Origin: Armatimonadota bacterium
GTDB lineage: Bacteria; Armatimonadota; Fimbriimonadia; Fimbriimonadales; Fimbriimonadaceae
Assembly: GCA_018268255.1 (NCBI GenBank)
Contig: JAFDWX010000002.1
Location: 110,862 to 174,861, forward strand
Length of the DNA: 64,000 nt
Direction of reading: 5' to 3'
Both the position numbers and the translations under genes were made by a program. Within the stretch, counting starts at the first letter, position 1; the number at the start of each line of letters is the position of its first letter. The notes beneath the pieces were generated by a model. That model was not told the origin of the DNA, did no database searches, and worked only from the letters and a program-made list of their open reading frames with translations. Below are positions 7,969-15,969 of this stretch, piece after piece.

Positions 7969-9780
7969 CTATTCTTCCGGATCGCCAGGGATGTCTTCGG
8001 GGCTAGCCGGTCCCTGCGAAAGAGCCTGTTCCAGCTCCAGTGGATGTTTATGCTCCATGTTTTCGTGCGACATCAATCCGATACTCCACGGGTTCGCCAG
8101 CGCGAAGTGGTTCGGGTTGAAGTAGCTGTTGTAGAGGTGCCAAGTCAGGATCGCGATGAATGCAAGCACCGCCTCGTACGAGTGTGCGATGAATGCGATC
8201 GGAATCGCGATCGGTGGAAGGAAGTTCCCGAAGAACACGGGGAACCACAGGATAAGGCCGGTGATCACCATGAGCGGGACTCCCCAATACTCAGCGAAGT
8301 AGTCGAGTTTCTCGCGGAAGTGGAACCTGCCGTAGGACACTTCGGGTTCCTTGCCCAATACGTAGGACTTGGATTCCTCAAAGAAGTCGAGAACGTCCTG
8401 CTTGTTGGGCAGCATGCTCCAACTGCTGAATTTGAACCCATGGCTCTTCCATTTCCAAAGGAGTTCACCCACGTGGAACAGGAAGACGCCGATTAGCGCC
8501 ACACCCGCCGCATGGTGAACCGCTCGCCCCACCTCCAGACCACCCAGGGCCAGATAGATCCGGCGAAGGGAATCGGTTTCGGGGTTTCGGACGGGCATTC
8601 CGGTAAGAATCAGCAGCGTAAAGGCGATGACGAGCACCATGTGCTGGATTCGGATCGAACGGTGGTATCGGTCATAAACTTCCTTCGGCTTGGGTCCCAA
8701 TTTGCGGGATTGCACCTTGTGAATGATCACGGAGACGACGAGCAAGCTGATTCCCAAAATGGTTGAGTACTTGCCGCCGGGCCAACCGAAAGCAGCCTGG
8801 GCGATGGCCACGACCAAACTCATGAAGCCAAAGGACACGATCGTCCCAATCAGCCTCCCCGATTTGGGAGGATGCTTGCCAAACAACGACCGCTTGAGGT
8901 CCAAGACCACTCCCATCATCAGGAAGGTGGCCATACCGCCGACAAGAAGCTTGAAGAAGAGGAGGACGCCGCTCAGGATTGGCTGCTCATGGATCGTGAG
9001 GTCCATGTGGTTCGATCCTGAAATTGCGAAGTTAGTGCCAGCCCCGGGGTGACACTTGCCGCAAGTTTCCGAGACCCTTCCCGTAGAAGTTGATGAGTTG
9101 GGATCGCTTGGCTGCAGTACACCGTGGGTGCCGTGGCAATCCACACAGATTGCGGTCTTTTGACTGCCGTACTTTAGAAGGGCTCGACCGTGAAAGCTGT
9201 TGTCGTAGCTGCTCACTGCCTCGACCTTCGGCCCGTACCGCCCCATCCGAACTTTGTCGGCGTGGCATTTGCTGCAAACTTCGACTTTGTCCTGGCGAGT
9301 CCAGGTTGCGTAGAGCTTGACCGAGTGGGGGTCTCCGCCGCCATGGCAAGTTACGCAGCGCGGGTGGTCGCCCTTGACCTTATCGGGCCGGTTGTGAACG
9401 CTGGCGAGATACTTTTCCTCTTCGTCGGGATGGCAATCCGCACATTTGGGGAGTTCCTTGACCATCTCCTCGGTGTGAGGAACCTCAGTTATGCCCGAGT
9501 GGCACGTGCGACAGCCAAGAGACGCGTGAGGAGATTTAAGCAGATGCTCGACCTTGACCGGCGGACCGGATTCAGCCTCGGGCGCATGGCAACCCATGCA
9601 TTCGTCAATTTGCTCTTGGGTCTCCTTATCCGGTGCGGTGAGCTGTGCGTGCTCAACGGGAGGCTCAGTAACGGACTGGGCCTTGGCGATCCCATAAAAC
9701 AACGGCACGCTTACAATGGCTAAAGTTCCTAAGGTGACGCAAATGCGACCGATTAGCCGGGCCATACCCTTGTGATTCAC
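7969..9780 (-). CDS. CbcL-like heptaheme cytochrome c / cytochrome b fusion
   Basis: A 603-residue inner-membrane protein joining two modules. After a signal/anchor (about 10-35) come seven CXXCH sites: CMGCH (C61), CRTCH, CADCH, CVTCH, CSKCH, CVDCH and CGKCH. From about residue 275 the protein is a polytopic HydC/FdnI-type cytochrome b with candidate heme b ligands in RIQHMVLVIAF, VHHAAGVALIG and LFHVGELLW. This resembles Geobacter CbcL, a menaquinol oxidase feeding extracellular electron transfer (nine c-hemes there). It should pass electrons from quinol to periplasmic hemes. The start is GTG 9780; ATG 9765 is an alternative. It diverges from ccmA 50 nt away and lies beside the porin-cytochrome genes. 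Confidence 0.85.
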   Translation of the reverse strand: MNHKGMARLIGRICVTLGTLAIVSVPLFYGIAKAQSVTEPPVEHAQLTAPDKETQEQIDECMGCHAPEAESGPPVKVEHLLKSPHASLGCRTCHSGITEVPHTEEMVKELPKCADCHPDEEEKYLASVHNRPDKVKGDHPRCVTCHGGGDPHSVKLYATWTRQDKVEVCSKCHADKVRMGRYGPKVEAVSSYDNSFHGRALLKYGSQKTAICVDCHGTHGVLQPSDPNSSTSTGRVSETCGKCHPGAGTNFAISGSNHMDLTIHEQPILSGVLLFFKLLVGGMATFLMMGVVLDLKRSLFGKHPPKSGRLIGTIVSFGFMSLVVAIAQAAFGWPGGKYSTILGISLLVVSVIIHKVQSRKLGPKPKEVYDRYHRSIRIQHMVLVIAFTLLILTGMPVRNPETDSLRRIYLALGGLEVGRAVHHAAGVALIGVFLFHVGELLWKWKSHGFKFSSWSMLPNKQDVLDFFEESKSYVLGKEPEVSYGRFHFREKLDYFAEYWGVPLMVITGLILWFPVFFGNFLPPIAIPIAFIAHSYEAVLAFIAILTWHLYNSYFNPNHFALANPWSIGLMSHENMEHKHPLELEQALSQGPASPEDIPGDPEE

Positions 9781-9830
9781 TGCACAACGGGCTCACTCCT
9801 GCCAAATTCGCTTCCAGGTACCCTCAAAAA

Positions 9831-10409
9831 GTGATCAAATGCGACAGATTAGGCAAACGCTATGGGCGGCGCTGGCTGTTTCGCAACGTCGATTTGGAGG
9901 TCCAGCCCGGCGAGGTTTTGATCATTGGGGGACGTAACGGAAGCGGGAAGAGCACGATGTTAAAGGTCATGGCTGGCGTGCTACCGGCAACTGAAGGAAC
10001 AGTTTTTCGGGGAAAGGATCATCGGCTGGACTTGGGATATGCGGCGCTCGATCAACCTGTCTATCCTGTGCTTACGGTTGCCGAGCACCTGGAACTTTCA
10101 GCCGAACTTAGAGGATGTGCGCCCCGGACAGACGAATTGTTGGAGGAAGTTGAGCTCGCTTATGCCAAGGAAGCGGCAGGTCGCCATCTTTCCACGGGAA
10201 TGCGCGCACGGTTGAAACTGGCGTTGGCAATCCAAGCGGAGCCCGCAGCGATTCTGTTGGACGAGCCCGGAGCCGGTCTCGATGAGCGCGGCCGAGGAGT
10301 CCTCCATCGCTTAATCGAATCTCGGAGAGAAAGAACCGCTTTTGTCATCGCTACCAATGAACAGCTCGAACGCCAATATGCTACGCACGAACTCGACTTG
10401 GACTCATGA
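9831..10409 (+). CDS. ccmA: Heme exporter ATP-binding protein CcmA
   Basis: A 192-residue ABC ATPase of cytochrome c maturation system I. It works with CcmB, CcmC and CcmD to release holo-CcmE from the membrane complex. Walker A is GRNGSGKS (about 35-42), the signature is LSTGMRARLKLALA and Walker B is AAILLDEPGAGLD. Its length matches CcmA rather than larger ABC ATPases. It starts with GTG and its 3' end overlaps ccmB, heading a ccmABCD operon that diverges from the CbcL-like gene. Confidence 0.9.
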   Translation: MIKCDRLGKRYGRRWLFRNVDLEVQPGEVLIIGGRNGSGKSTMLKVMAGVLPATEGTVFRGKDHRLDLGYAALDQPVYPVLTVAEHLELSAELRGCAPRTDELLEEVELAYAKEAAGRHLSTGMRARLKLALAIQAEPAAILLDEPGAGLDERGRGVLHRLIESRRERTAFVIATNEQLERQYATHELDLDS

Positions 10410-11064
10410 GATAGGTGCCGTTGTGCGCAAGGAGTTTCGGACGGAACTCAGGAGCAAAAGCGCGACCTACACATCGTTTATGCTCAGCGGAGTTACGGTG
10501 TTCACGCTCGCCTTTGCGTTCTACGGCAGGGAACTTACCAGCGAGGCTGCCGCCGGAATGCTCTGGGCTGCGTTGCTGTTTGCTGGCGTCGGCACGCTAA
10601 CACGCGCTTTTGTGGCTGAAGAGGAACAGGGCACCGGAGATCTGTTGCGCATGTGGGCGCGTCCCCATGCCGTCTACTGGGGAAAATTTTTATTCGCCGC
10701 TGCTCAGATGGCTCTCACGGCGGCGATGGTAGCGCTCTTATTTCTGATGCTGACCGGAGTCGGCGTCAAGGAACTGCCTATGTTGGCGGCGACCCTACTT
10801 GGTGGCTCGATTGCCCTTGCCGGAATGGTCACCTTGGTATCCGCGCTTATTTCACGCGGCAACAATCGGAGTACGCTAGCAGGCGTGGTCGCCTTGCCGC
10901 TTTTGGTACCGCTTGTGGCGCTGGGGGTTTCAGCGTTGCGAAATGCGCTTGACGGATTTTCGATATCAACCGGATGGATGGGCTGCCTTGGAGTCTGGTT
11001 GTATACTATCGTGGTGCTCGCAGGGGCACCTTTTCAATTTGCAGCTGTATGGGGCGAAATATGA
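10378..11064 (+). CDS. ccmB: Heme exporter membrane protein CcmB
   Basis: A 228-residue integral membrane protein with about six helices, the permease partner of CcmA. The N-terminal VVRKEFRTELRSKSATYT and EEEQGTGDLLRMWA are characteristic of CcmB. The start is uncertain: ATG 10378 (MLRTNSTWTHEIG) is chosen, giving a 32-nt overlap with ccmA; ATG 10357 and GTG 10423 are possible. The stop overlaps the ccmC start in an ATGA junction, implying translational coupling. Confidence 0.88.
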   Translation: MLRTNSTWTHEIGAVVRKEFRTELRSKSATYTSFMLSGVTVFTLAFAFYGRELTSEAAAGMLWAALLFAGVGTLTRAFVAEEEQGTGDLLRMWARPHAVYWGKFLFAAAQMALTAAMVALLFLMLTGVGVKELPMLAATLLGGSIALAGMVTLVSALISRGNNRSTLAGVVALPLLVPLVALGVSALRNALDGFSISTGWMGCLGVWLYTIVVLAGAPFQFAAVWGEI

Positions 11065-11786
11065 AGTGGCTTGCCTTTGTCGCGATGATCGGTTTGACTG
11101 TGATGGCCTATTTTGCGCCACCGATCAATACATTTCCCGAGCCGGAGTTGGCGCGGATGATCTTCTTTCATCTGCCATGTGCCTTCCTAACGGTCGGATT
11201 CGTACTTTTTTCGGCGGTGTGCGCCATCAAATACCTCTCCACACGAGAGATTATTTGGGAATATCGGGGCCACGCGGCAAATGCGGTGAGCTTGGGAGTT
11301 GCAGCGGCAACCTTGGCCACCGGAATCTTGTTCTCAAAGGTTCAGTGGGGTGCATGGTGGCACTGGGATCCAAGGCAGACGTCGTTTCTGATTGTCTTGC
11401 TGCTTTTGGGTGCCTACTTCGCCGTTCGGATGGCATTTGACGACGAGACGACTCGAGCGCGAGCAGCCGCAACGTATTCAAGCCTAACCTTGCTGCCTAT
11501 TCTCTTCTTGGTGTTTGTCTTCCCGCGACTACCGCAAGTCGTGAAGAACTCGCTACATCCAAGTACCACCGTGCAACAGGGAGGCTTCTCAAGGGAGTAC
11601 TGGACTGTTGTTCTGGGCGTTTTTGTCGTACTGATTTGGACTTTTTCGTGGATCTACAAGATCCACGTCCGAACATCGCTCTTAGAAAAAGAACTTGTAG
11701 ATCAAGATGGAAAATTGGAAGCTGCTGGCAACCGTACCACCGCTCATCGTGTGGATCGTAGTGTTTCTGTACGTGAACAGAGTTAA
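11061..11786 (+). CDS. ccmC: Heme lyase component CcmC
   Basis: A 241-residue polytopic membrane protein that delivers heme to CcmE. The WWD heme-handling motif WGAWWHWDPRQTSF is intact in the middle, flanked by candidate His ligands (FHLPCAF before, LHPSTT after). Start ATG 11061 overlaps the ccmB stop. The frame runs about 27 residues past the last membrane segment into a charged tail (DQDGKLEAAGNRTTAHRVDR). That tail overlaps ccmD by 80 nt in another frame, an unusually long overlap, so a frame error near the end or a dispensable tail is possible. Confidence 0.92.
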   Translation: MKWLAFVAMIGLTVMAYFAPPINTFPEPELARMIFFHLPCAFLTVGFVLFSAVCAIKYLSTREIIWEYRGHAANAVSLGVAAATLATGILFSKVQWGAWWHWDPRQTSFLIVLLLLGAYFAVRMAFDDETTRARAAATYSSLTLLPILFLVFVFPRLPQVVKNSLHPSTTVQQGGFSREYWTVVLGVFVVLIWTFSWIYKIHVRTSLLEKELVDQDGKLEAAGNRTTAHRVDRSVSVREQS

Positions 11787-11832
11787 CTCGCGACTCGACG
11801 AAATCGAGCAGGAGCTAAAGTCTCGCCCGTAG
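11707..11832 (+). CDS. ccmD: Small heme exporter protein CcmD
   Basis: A 41-residue frame starting at ATG 11707. It has one transmembrane segment (LATVPPLIVWIVVFLYV) followed by a charged helix NRVNSRLDEIEQELKSR. This is the CcmD layout: a single anchor followed by a conserved Leu/Glu-rich cytoplasmic helix. CcmD bridges CcmC and CcmE in the release complex. Position directly after ccmC is the standard order. It overlaps the 3' end of ccmC by 80 nt in a different frame. Confidence 0.82.
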   Translation: MENWKLLATVPPLIVWIVVFLYVNRVNSRLDEIEQELKSRP

Positions 11833-12148
11833 AGGCTTATATCTCGACGACCCGGCGCTTGAGCTTTTGGCCGCTCCGCGATCGGGGCCAAGCTCGTTTG
11901 ATCTGGGTACAAAACAGGGGAGTGTAGGTCGAATCTGCCTCAAGCTTCGGCCACCCGCGTAGCCACTCCCGACTCCAGGACCTTGAGGCACCGCGTTCAA
12001 CTCGAATCCCGCCCATGCGACGAACAAGGGCAGTGGAGTGCCCCAGCGACCTACCATGAATCTCTGCCTCTACCACGGACTGAGGTAGCGAAAGACGCCC
12101 GCGAGGTGTCCCCGGGGCGTCGTAAGAATTTTCTGGAGCCAAGAGCAG
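11833..12148. other. Convergent gap with inverted repeats
   Basis: No supported gene lies in these 316 nt between the ends of ccmD and ccmE. TGCCTCAAG (11936-11944) is exactly complementary to CTTGAGGCA (11982-11990). Shorter pairs such as CTACC/GGTAG and CGCCC/GGGCG follow. It may hold terminators or a structured RNA, but no known RNA family is recognisable. Confidence 0.4.
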
Positions 12149-12529
12149 TTAGCTGTTGGCGGCGGCTTTGTTTTCGTTCTCGTACTTGGACGGGCATTTG
12201 ACCAGCATCTGGTCAGCCTTAAAGACCCCATCCTTGACATTACCGATCACGACAACGCGTGTAGCGTGGTCCAGGTTCGATTGTTGCGGACCAACGTACA
12301 TCACTGGCATCGTTCCGGTTTCATCCTTCAACGTAAACCGGGTGTCGCGGGTCATAGCGCTTTCCTTGAGGGTATCAGGAAGGATTTCTCCCACAACGTG
12401 TACTCGTGTACTGCCAGTATTCGCATCCTTGATCGTCACATAAGGCGAGGAGCTGTTGACAAACACCGCAGTGAGGCCGCCAACTGCGGCGACAGCGAGA
12501 GCCACTGAAACCAAAACACCAATCTTCAT
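12149..12529 (-). CDS. ccmE: Heme chaperone CcmE, CXXXY variant
   Basis: A 126-residue membrane-anchored periplasmic heme carrier. One N-terminal helix (about 3-24) is followed by an OB-fold beta-barrel (VHVVGEILPDTL, RFTLKDETGTMPVMYVG). The heme-attachment motif, HXXXY in most bacteria, here reads CPSKY (residues 112-116). The attachment residue is therefore Cys, as in the CXXXY class known from archaea and some Desulfovibrio. It is the last gene of the minus-strand cytochrome run, apart from ccmABCD, with which it converges. Confidence 0.9.
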   Translation of the reverse strand: MKIGVLVSVALAVAAVGGLTAVFVNSSSPYVTIKDANTGSTRVHVVGEILPDTLKESAMTRDTRFTLKDETGTMPVMYVGPQQSNLDHATRVVVIGNVKDGVFKADQMLVKCPSKYENENKAAANS

Positions 12530-12610
12530 CAGGTTAATTCCTATTATATTAGGGAAGTGCTCGGGTGAATCCTCTCAAATCCACCCGATATTGTCGTTCA
12601 GCCGTAAAGC

Positions 12611-12937
12611 TTACTTTCCGGGGTTGACGTCTGCCTTGATTTCGTCGACGTTCTTCTTGCCGTTCTTGTTGGAATCGAGTCCTTCCACCTTGGCGAGGAT
12701 GTCCGCGGTGAGTTTCTTGGTATTGGCAGCTTTCATTGCAGCAGCAAGGTCTTTGCCGTATGAGTTCAGAGCTTTGCCGCCCTTTGCGCCAGCGTGGCAC
12801 ACGCCGCATTTGGCCTTCCCAAGATTCGAAGCGGGCTTGACGCCGTACTTCGTCTCAAAAACTTTGACAGAAGCGGACATGGCCATCGCGGAAGCGAGGA
12901 TGCCGACACCGATGCACGTATAAAGTAGTCGTTTCAT
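12611..12937 (-). CDS. Small monoheme c-type cytochrome with EF-hand-like tail (copy 2)
   Basis: A 108-residue exported protein: signal peptide (about 1-21, MKRLLYTCIGVGILASAMAMS), one heme site CGVCH (about 45-49), then a C-terminal LDSNKNGKKNVDEI that resembles a single EF-hand calcium loop. It is probably a soluble periplasmic electron shuttle. It is about 80 percent identical by eye to the gene at 13169-13489, so the two arose by tandem duplication. It sits between ccmF and ccmE in the cytochrome cluster. Confidence 0.85.
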   Translation of the reverse strand: MKRLLYTCIGVGILASAMAMSASVKVFETKYGVKPASNLGKAKCGVCHAGAKGGKALNSYGKDLAAAMKAANTKKLTADILAKVEGLDSNKNGKKNVDEIKADVNPGK

Positions 12938-13168
12938 TCTTTTGTTTCCTGAAAAAGAGCCAGACCGAGCCTAGAAATAGATTTGCCGAGCCCTTCGATA
13001 TTATCAAAAACCTTCGCGATCAACTCCGGCGAGACAGATGCATGAAAATAGGGAAGACAAGCAGATGCGACCAACGGCTACGACCAAAAGTGTTTGATCA
13101 AGCGGGTGAATCGGACGCATCTAATGTCTTCCCCAGTATGTGTTTGGCTTTCTTAACCTGACCGGTAA

Positions 13169-13489
13169 TTACTTACCGGGAAGAACGTCGGCCTTAATTT
13201 CGTCGACATTCTTCTTGCCGTTCTTGTTGGAATCCAAACCTTCGACCTTAGCAAGAATGTCAGCCGTCAGCTTTTTGGAGCCAGCTGCTTTCATGGCAGC
13301 AGCGAGATCCTTGCCGTAGGGGTTCAGAGCCTTTCCGCCCTTGCCGGTGGCGTGGCACAGAGCGCATTTGGCCTTGGCGAGATTGGGCTTAGCGCCGTAC
13401 TTTGCTTCAAAGACCTTGCCAAAAGTAGACATCGCCATTGCCGAAGCAATAAGGCCTACACCGATGCATGTATACAATAGTCGTTTCAT
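13169..13489 (-). CDS. Small monoheme c-type cytochrome with EF-hand-like tail (copy 1)
   Basis: A 106-residue exported protein with signal peptide, one heme site CALCH (about 43-47) and the same EF-hand-like tail LDSNKNGKKNVDEI as its neighbour. Its ATG overlaps the ccmF stop (13486-13489), so the two are translationally coupled. Conserved Lys-rich surfaces (MKAAGSKKLTADILAKVEG) would suit docking to acidic multiheme partners. It is a candidate shuttle between the inner-membrane quinol oxidase and the outer-membrane conduit. Confidence 0.86.
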   Translation of the reverse strand: MKRLLYTCIGVGLIASAMAMSTFGKVFEAKYGAKPNLAKAKCALCHATGKGGKALNPYGKDLAAAMKAAGSKKLTADILAKVEGLDSNKNGKKNVDEIKADVLPGK

Positions 13490-15900
13490 TTTTTCTTTCC
13501 TTGGAGTGCGGTAGCCAGCTCTGGAGACGGCTCAGGAGTGTGCTCTTTGAGGGGAGCCTCTGAACTGCCTTTGCGACTGGATTTTCTATAAACTGCTGCC
13601 AAGAACCCAGCAAGGGCCGAAACGCCGGTGCCGAGCCAGACCAGGATGGTCATGGGTTTGTGATAGACCTCGACAGGATAAATAGGAGTCTTCATTTGAA
13701 CCTTGAGGTTCACCGATTTATCCGCGGCGTTCATGCCAGTCATCATCAATTCCATTTGATCGTTGAGTTGGACGGGGTGCATAACCATGCCACCTTCGCC
13801 GCCCAATTCCATTTCCGGATTCACTGTCGTCGATTTCCCGTCAGGGGTCGAAACCTTGACTAGGGCGCCGAATCGTGTTCCAGCCTGTCCGAATTCACCC
13901 TTCCGAGTCATTTCTTGGTAGGTAAGGACCATTTCGCCAAGATCAATGGATTTCCCTTCTTGGACGCTGATATCTTCAGTTCCTTGGGTGCGTGGCTGTC
14001 CCAAAGACACGTAAGTGTCCATCAGGAGGTGGCGTTCGATGTGCGGCCACACCATGTTGGTGACTTGCCCATCAGCCATAGTCAGTTCGTAGAGGCCTGG
14101 GGTCGCCGTGAAAACTGGCTTCGTGCCCTTCTTCGTGGTGTCGAAGAATTCCAGCTTAATTTTGTTATTCCGATCGTGGACATCGGACGTCATGCCCGCG
14201 TAACGCACCTCGTAATTGAGAACGCGAGAGGGATGTCCGTTCATCACAACTGTATCCGCCTTCTTCTCAAACCCTCGCGAGATGATGAGGCCACCCATCA
14301 GAAGAGCCACACCGATGTGAGAAAGGAAGGACGAGACGCCCATCTTGCTCCGCTTAACGATGTCGGCAGCAGCCCAAACGTTTGCTACCAGTACAAAGGT
14401 ACAAACCGCAACCAGAAAAGCCAGCCAAGGGAGTCCTCCGATATCGTGTCGCCCAATGAGCGTGATTTTCGGCGCGAGGTCGATGTTGCGGCCATACGGA
14501 GTGACAACAGCCAGAAATACTAAGAGGCCGGTGATTCCAATCGTGACACAGAGCACGGTGTAAAGCTTTGAAAGCAATTCGCTGACCTTGAGCCCTCGCC
14601 AGGTCACAAAAGGAGTAATCGCCATGAGGAACATCATTGGGATGAAGACCCAAGGAAGGACCTGGTGATAGACCCCTTCTTCAACAACGCGCGACTTCTC
14701 GCCTTTGAGCGCCTGAACGAGCGGCACGCTCATGCCGATTGCCGTTGCGGTTCCCATGGTGAGGAGCAGCGTGATGCCGACCATGTAAAAGGCGTCTTTT
14801 TTGATCCCGGCAGGGCCTTCATCGATCTTCCCGTCTTTGCGAGCTTGGAACATCCGAAACGCCCAGAGACCCAAAAAGCCGAGGGTGGACACGGTCATCA
14901 GAGTGATCAGCAGCTTGAGCGCGTAGCGGTTCATCTCCGCGAAGCTGTGGACACTCGAATCGCTCAAGAATCCCGAGCGAGTGAGGAACGTGCCATAGAC
15001 AAAAACGATGAACGGCAGGCCCGACAGGATGAGGTTGGTGCCTTGCCATTTCTTCCGTGTGGTCTGAACGATGATCGAGTGAACAAAGGCAGCCGTAAAC
15101 AGCCAGGGTACAAAGCTTACGTTCTCGACCGGATCCCACATCCAGAATCCACCCCAACCGAGAGTTTCGTAAGCCCAGAATCCGCCCATGCAGAGTCCGA
15201 GGCCTACTAAGGTGGTGGAGACAATGGCCCAGGGTCGCACGATGGGAAGCCAATCCACATAGTTGCGGATAGCCATCGCCGCAAATCCCAACGCAAACAG
15301 GGAAGTGAGCGATCCAAAGCCCAGGAAGATGGTGGGCGGGTGGATGATCACCCAGTAATTCTGCAAGGACGGCGCAAGTCCGAGTCCATCCATTGGGACA
15401 AACGGCTTTCCGTCGATCAGGTTAAGGTTAAAAGGCGACTCGAAGGCGAGGATACTGGCGACCGCTCCTAAGAAAAAGGAGGTAGCGATCGTGTACCAAC
15501 GGCGATAGATTCCCGTTTTGCCCACCGTGAGGAGAGCAAAGGCTGCCGAACATGTTGCCCAAAGGAGAAAGCTACCTTCCTGTCCGGACCAAATTCCGGC
15601 AATTCGGTAGCCGAGAGCGTTGCTCTTGTCGGCGTGGCCGTAAACGTATTCGTACTCGAATCGGTTGTTGGCGAAGAGAACTCCGAGCGCTGCAAATGCA
15701 CCTAAGAGGGAGCCACACGCGAGGCCAAATGCCCAGCGAGCAACTTTTTCAAGGGCCTTAAAACGGGGCGCAAAAAGCCAAGAAACTCCCGTTGCTGCAA
15801 AGAGCCCGGAAGCCAAGATGATCAGGATTCGTCCGATCACTCCTACCGTGAGCGACCAAGAGGGAGGAGCCACCAGATCGGATAGGTTAACGTCATTCAT
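13486..15900 (-). CDS. ccmF: Cytochrome c heme lyase CcmF
   Basis: An 804-residue polytopic membrane protein that ligates heme from CcmE to apocytochromes. It carries the WWD motif as GWGGFWMWDPVENVSFVPWL, plus IIHPPTIFLGF and GTFLTRSGFLSDSSVHSF, all hallmark CcmF segments. It is longer than the usual about 650 residues because of an enlarged periplasmic domain before the last helix and a Pro/Glu/Lys-rich C-terminal tail. No ccmG or ccmH (thioredoxin-like thiol reduction) is found in this window, so those must be elsewhere or replaced. It lies between the octaheme lipoprotein and the monoheme cytochromes. Confidence 0.95.
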   Translation of the reverse strand: MNDVNLSDLVAPPSWSLTVGVIGRILIILASGLFAATGVSWLFAPRFKALEKVARWAFGLACGSLLGAFAALGVLFANNRFEYEYVYGHADKSNALGYRIAGIWSGQEGSFLLWATCSAAFALLTVGKTGIYRRWYTIATSFFLGAVASILAFESPFNLNLIDGKPFVPMDGLGLAPSLQNYWVIIHPPTIFLGFGSLTSLFALGFAAMAIRNYVDWLPIVRPWAIVSTTLVGLGLCMGGFWAYETLGWGGFWMWDPVENVSFVPWLFTAAFVHSIIVQTTRKKWQGTNLILSGLPFIVFVYGTFLTRSGFLSDSSVHSFAEMNRYALKLLITLMTVSTLGFLGLWAFRMFQARKDGKIDEGPAGIKKDAFYMVGITLLLTMGTATAIGMSVPLVQALKGEKSRVVEEGVYHQVLPWVFIPMMFLMAITPFVTWRGLKVSELLSKLYTVLCVTIGITGLLVFLAVVTPYGRNIDLAPKITLIGRHDIGGLPWLAFLVAVCTFVLVANVWAAADIVKRSKMGVSSFLSHIGVALLMGGLIISRGFEKKADTVVMNGHPSRVLNYEVRYAGMTSDVHDRNNKIKLEFFDTTKKGTKPVFTATPGLYELTMADGQVTNMVWPHIERHLLMDTYVSLGQPRTQGTEDISVQEGKSIDLGEMVLTYQEMTRKGEFGQAGTRFGALVKVSTPDGKSTTVNPEMELGGEGGMVMHPVQLNDQMELMMTGMNAADKSVNLKVQMKTPIYPVEVYHKPMTILVWLGTGVSALAGFLAAVYRKSSRKGSSEAPLKEHTPEPSPELATALQGKKK

Positions 15901-15969
15901 TTGAGGGTTAGGGGGTTGGATAATGGAAAATTGGCTGGGGTCCGAAGATGGACCCCAGCCAATTTGATG

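Noticed and set aside
11837..12142. About 100-residue minus-strand frame between ccmD and ccmE
   Set aside because: Arg/Trp-rich with no recognisable domain. It competes with another frame over the same DNA and overlies inverted repeats, so it looks non-coding.
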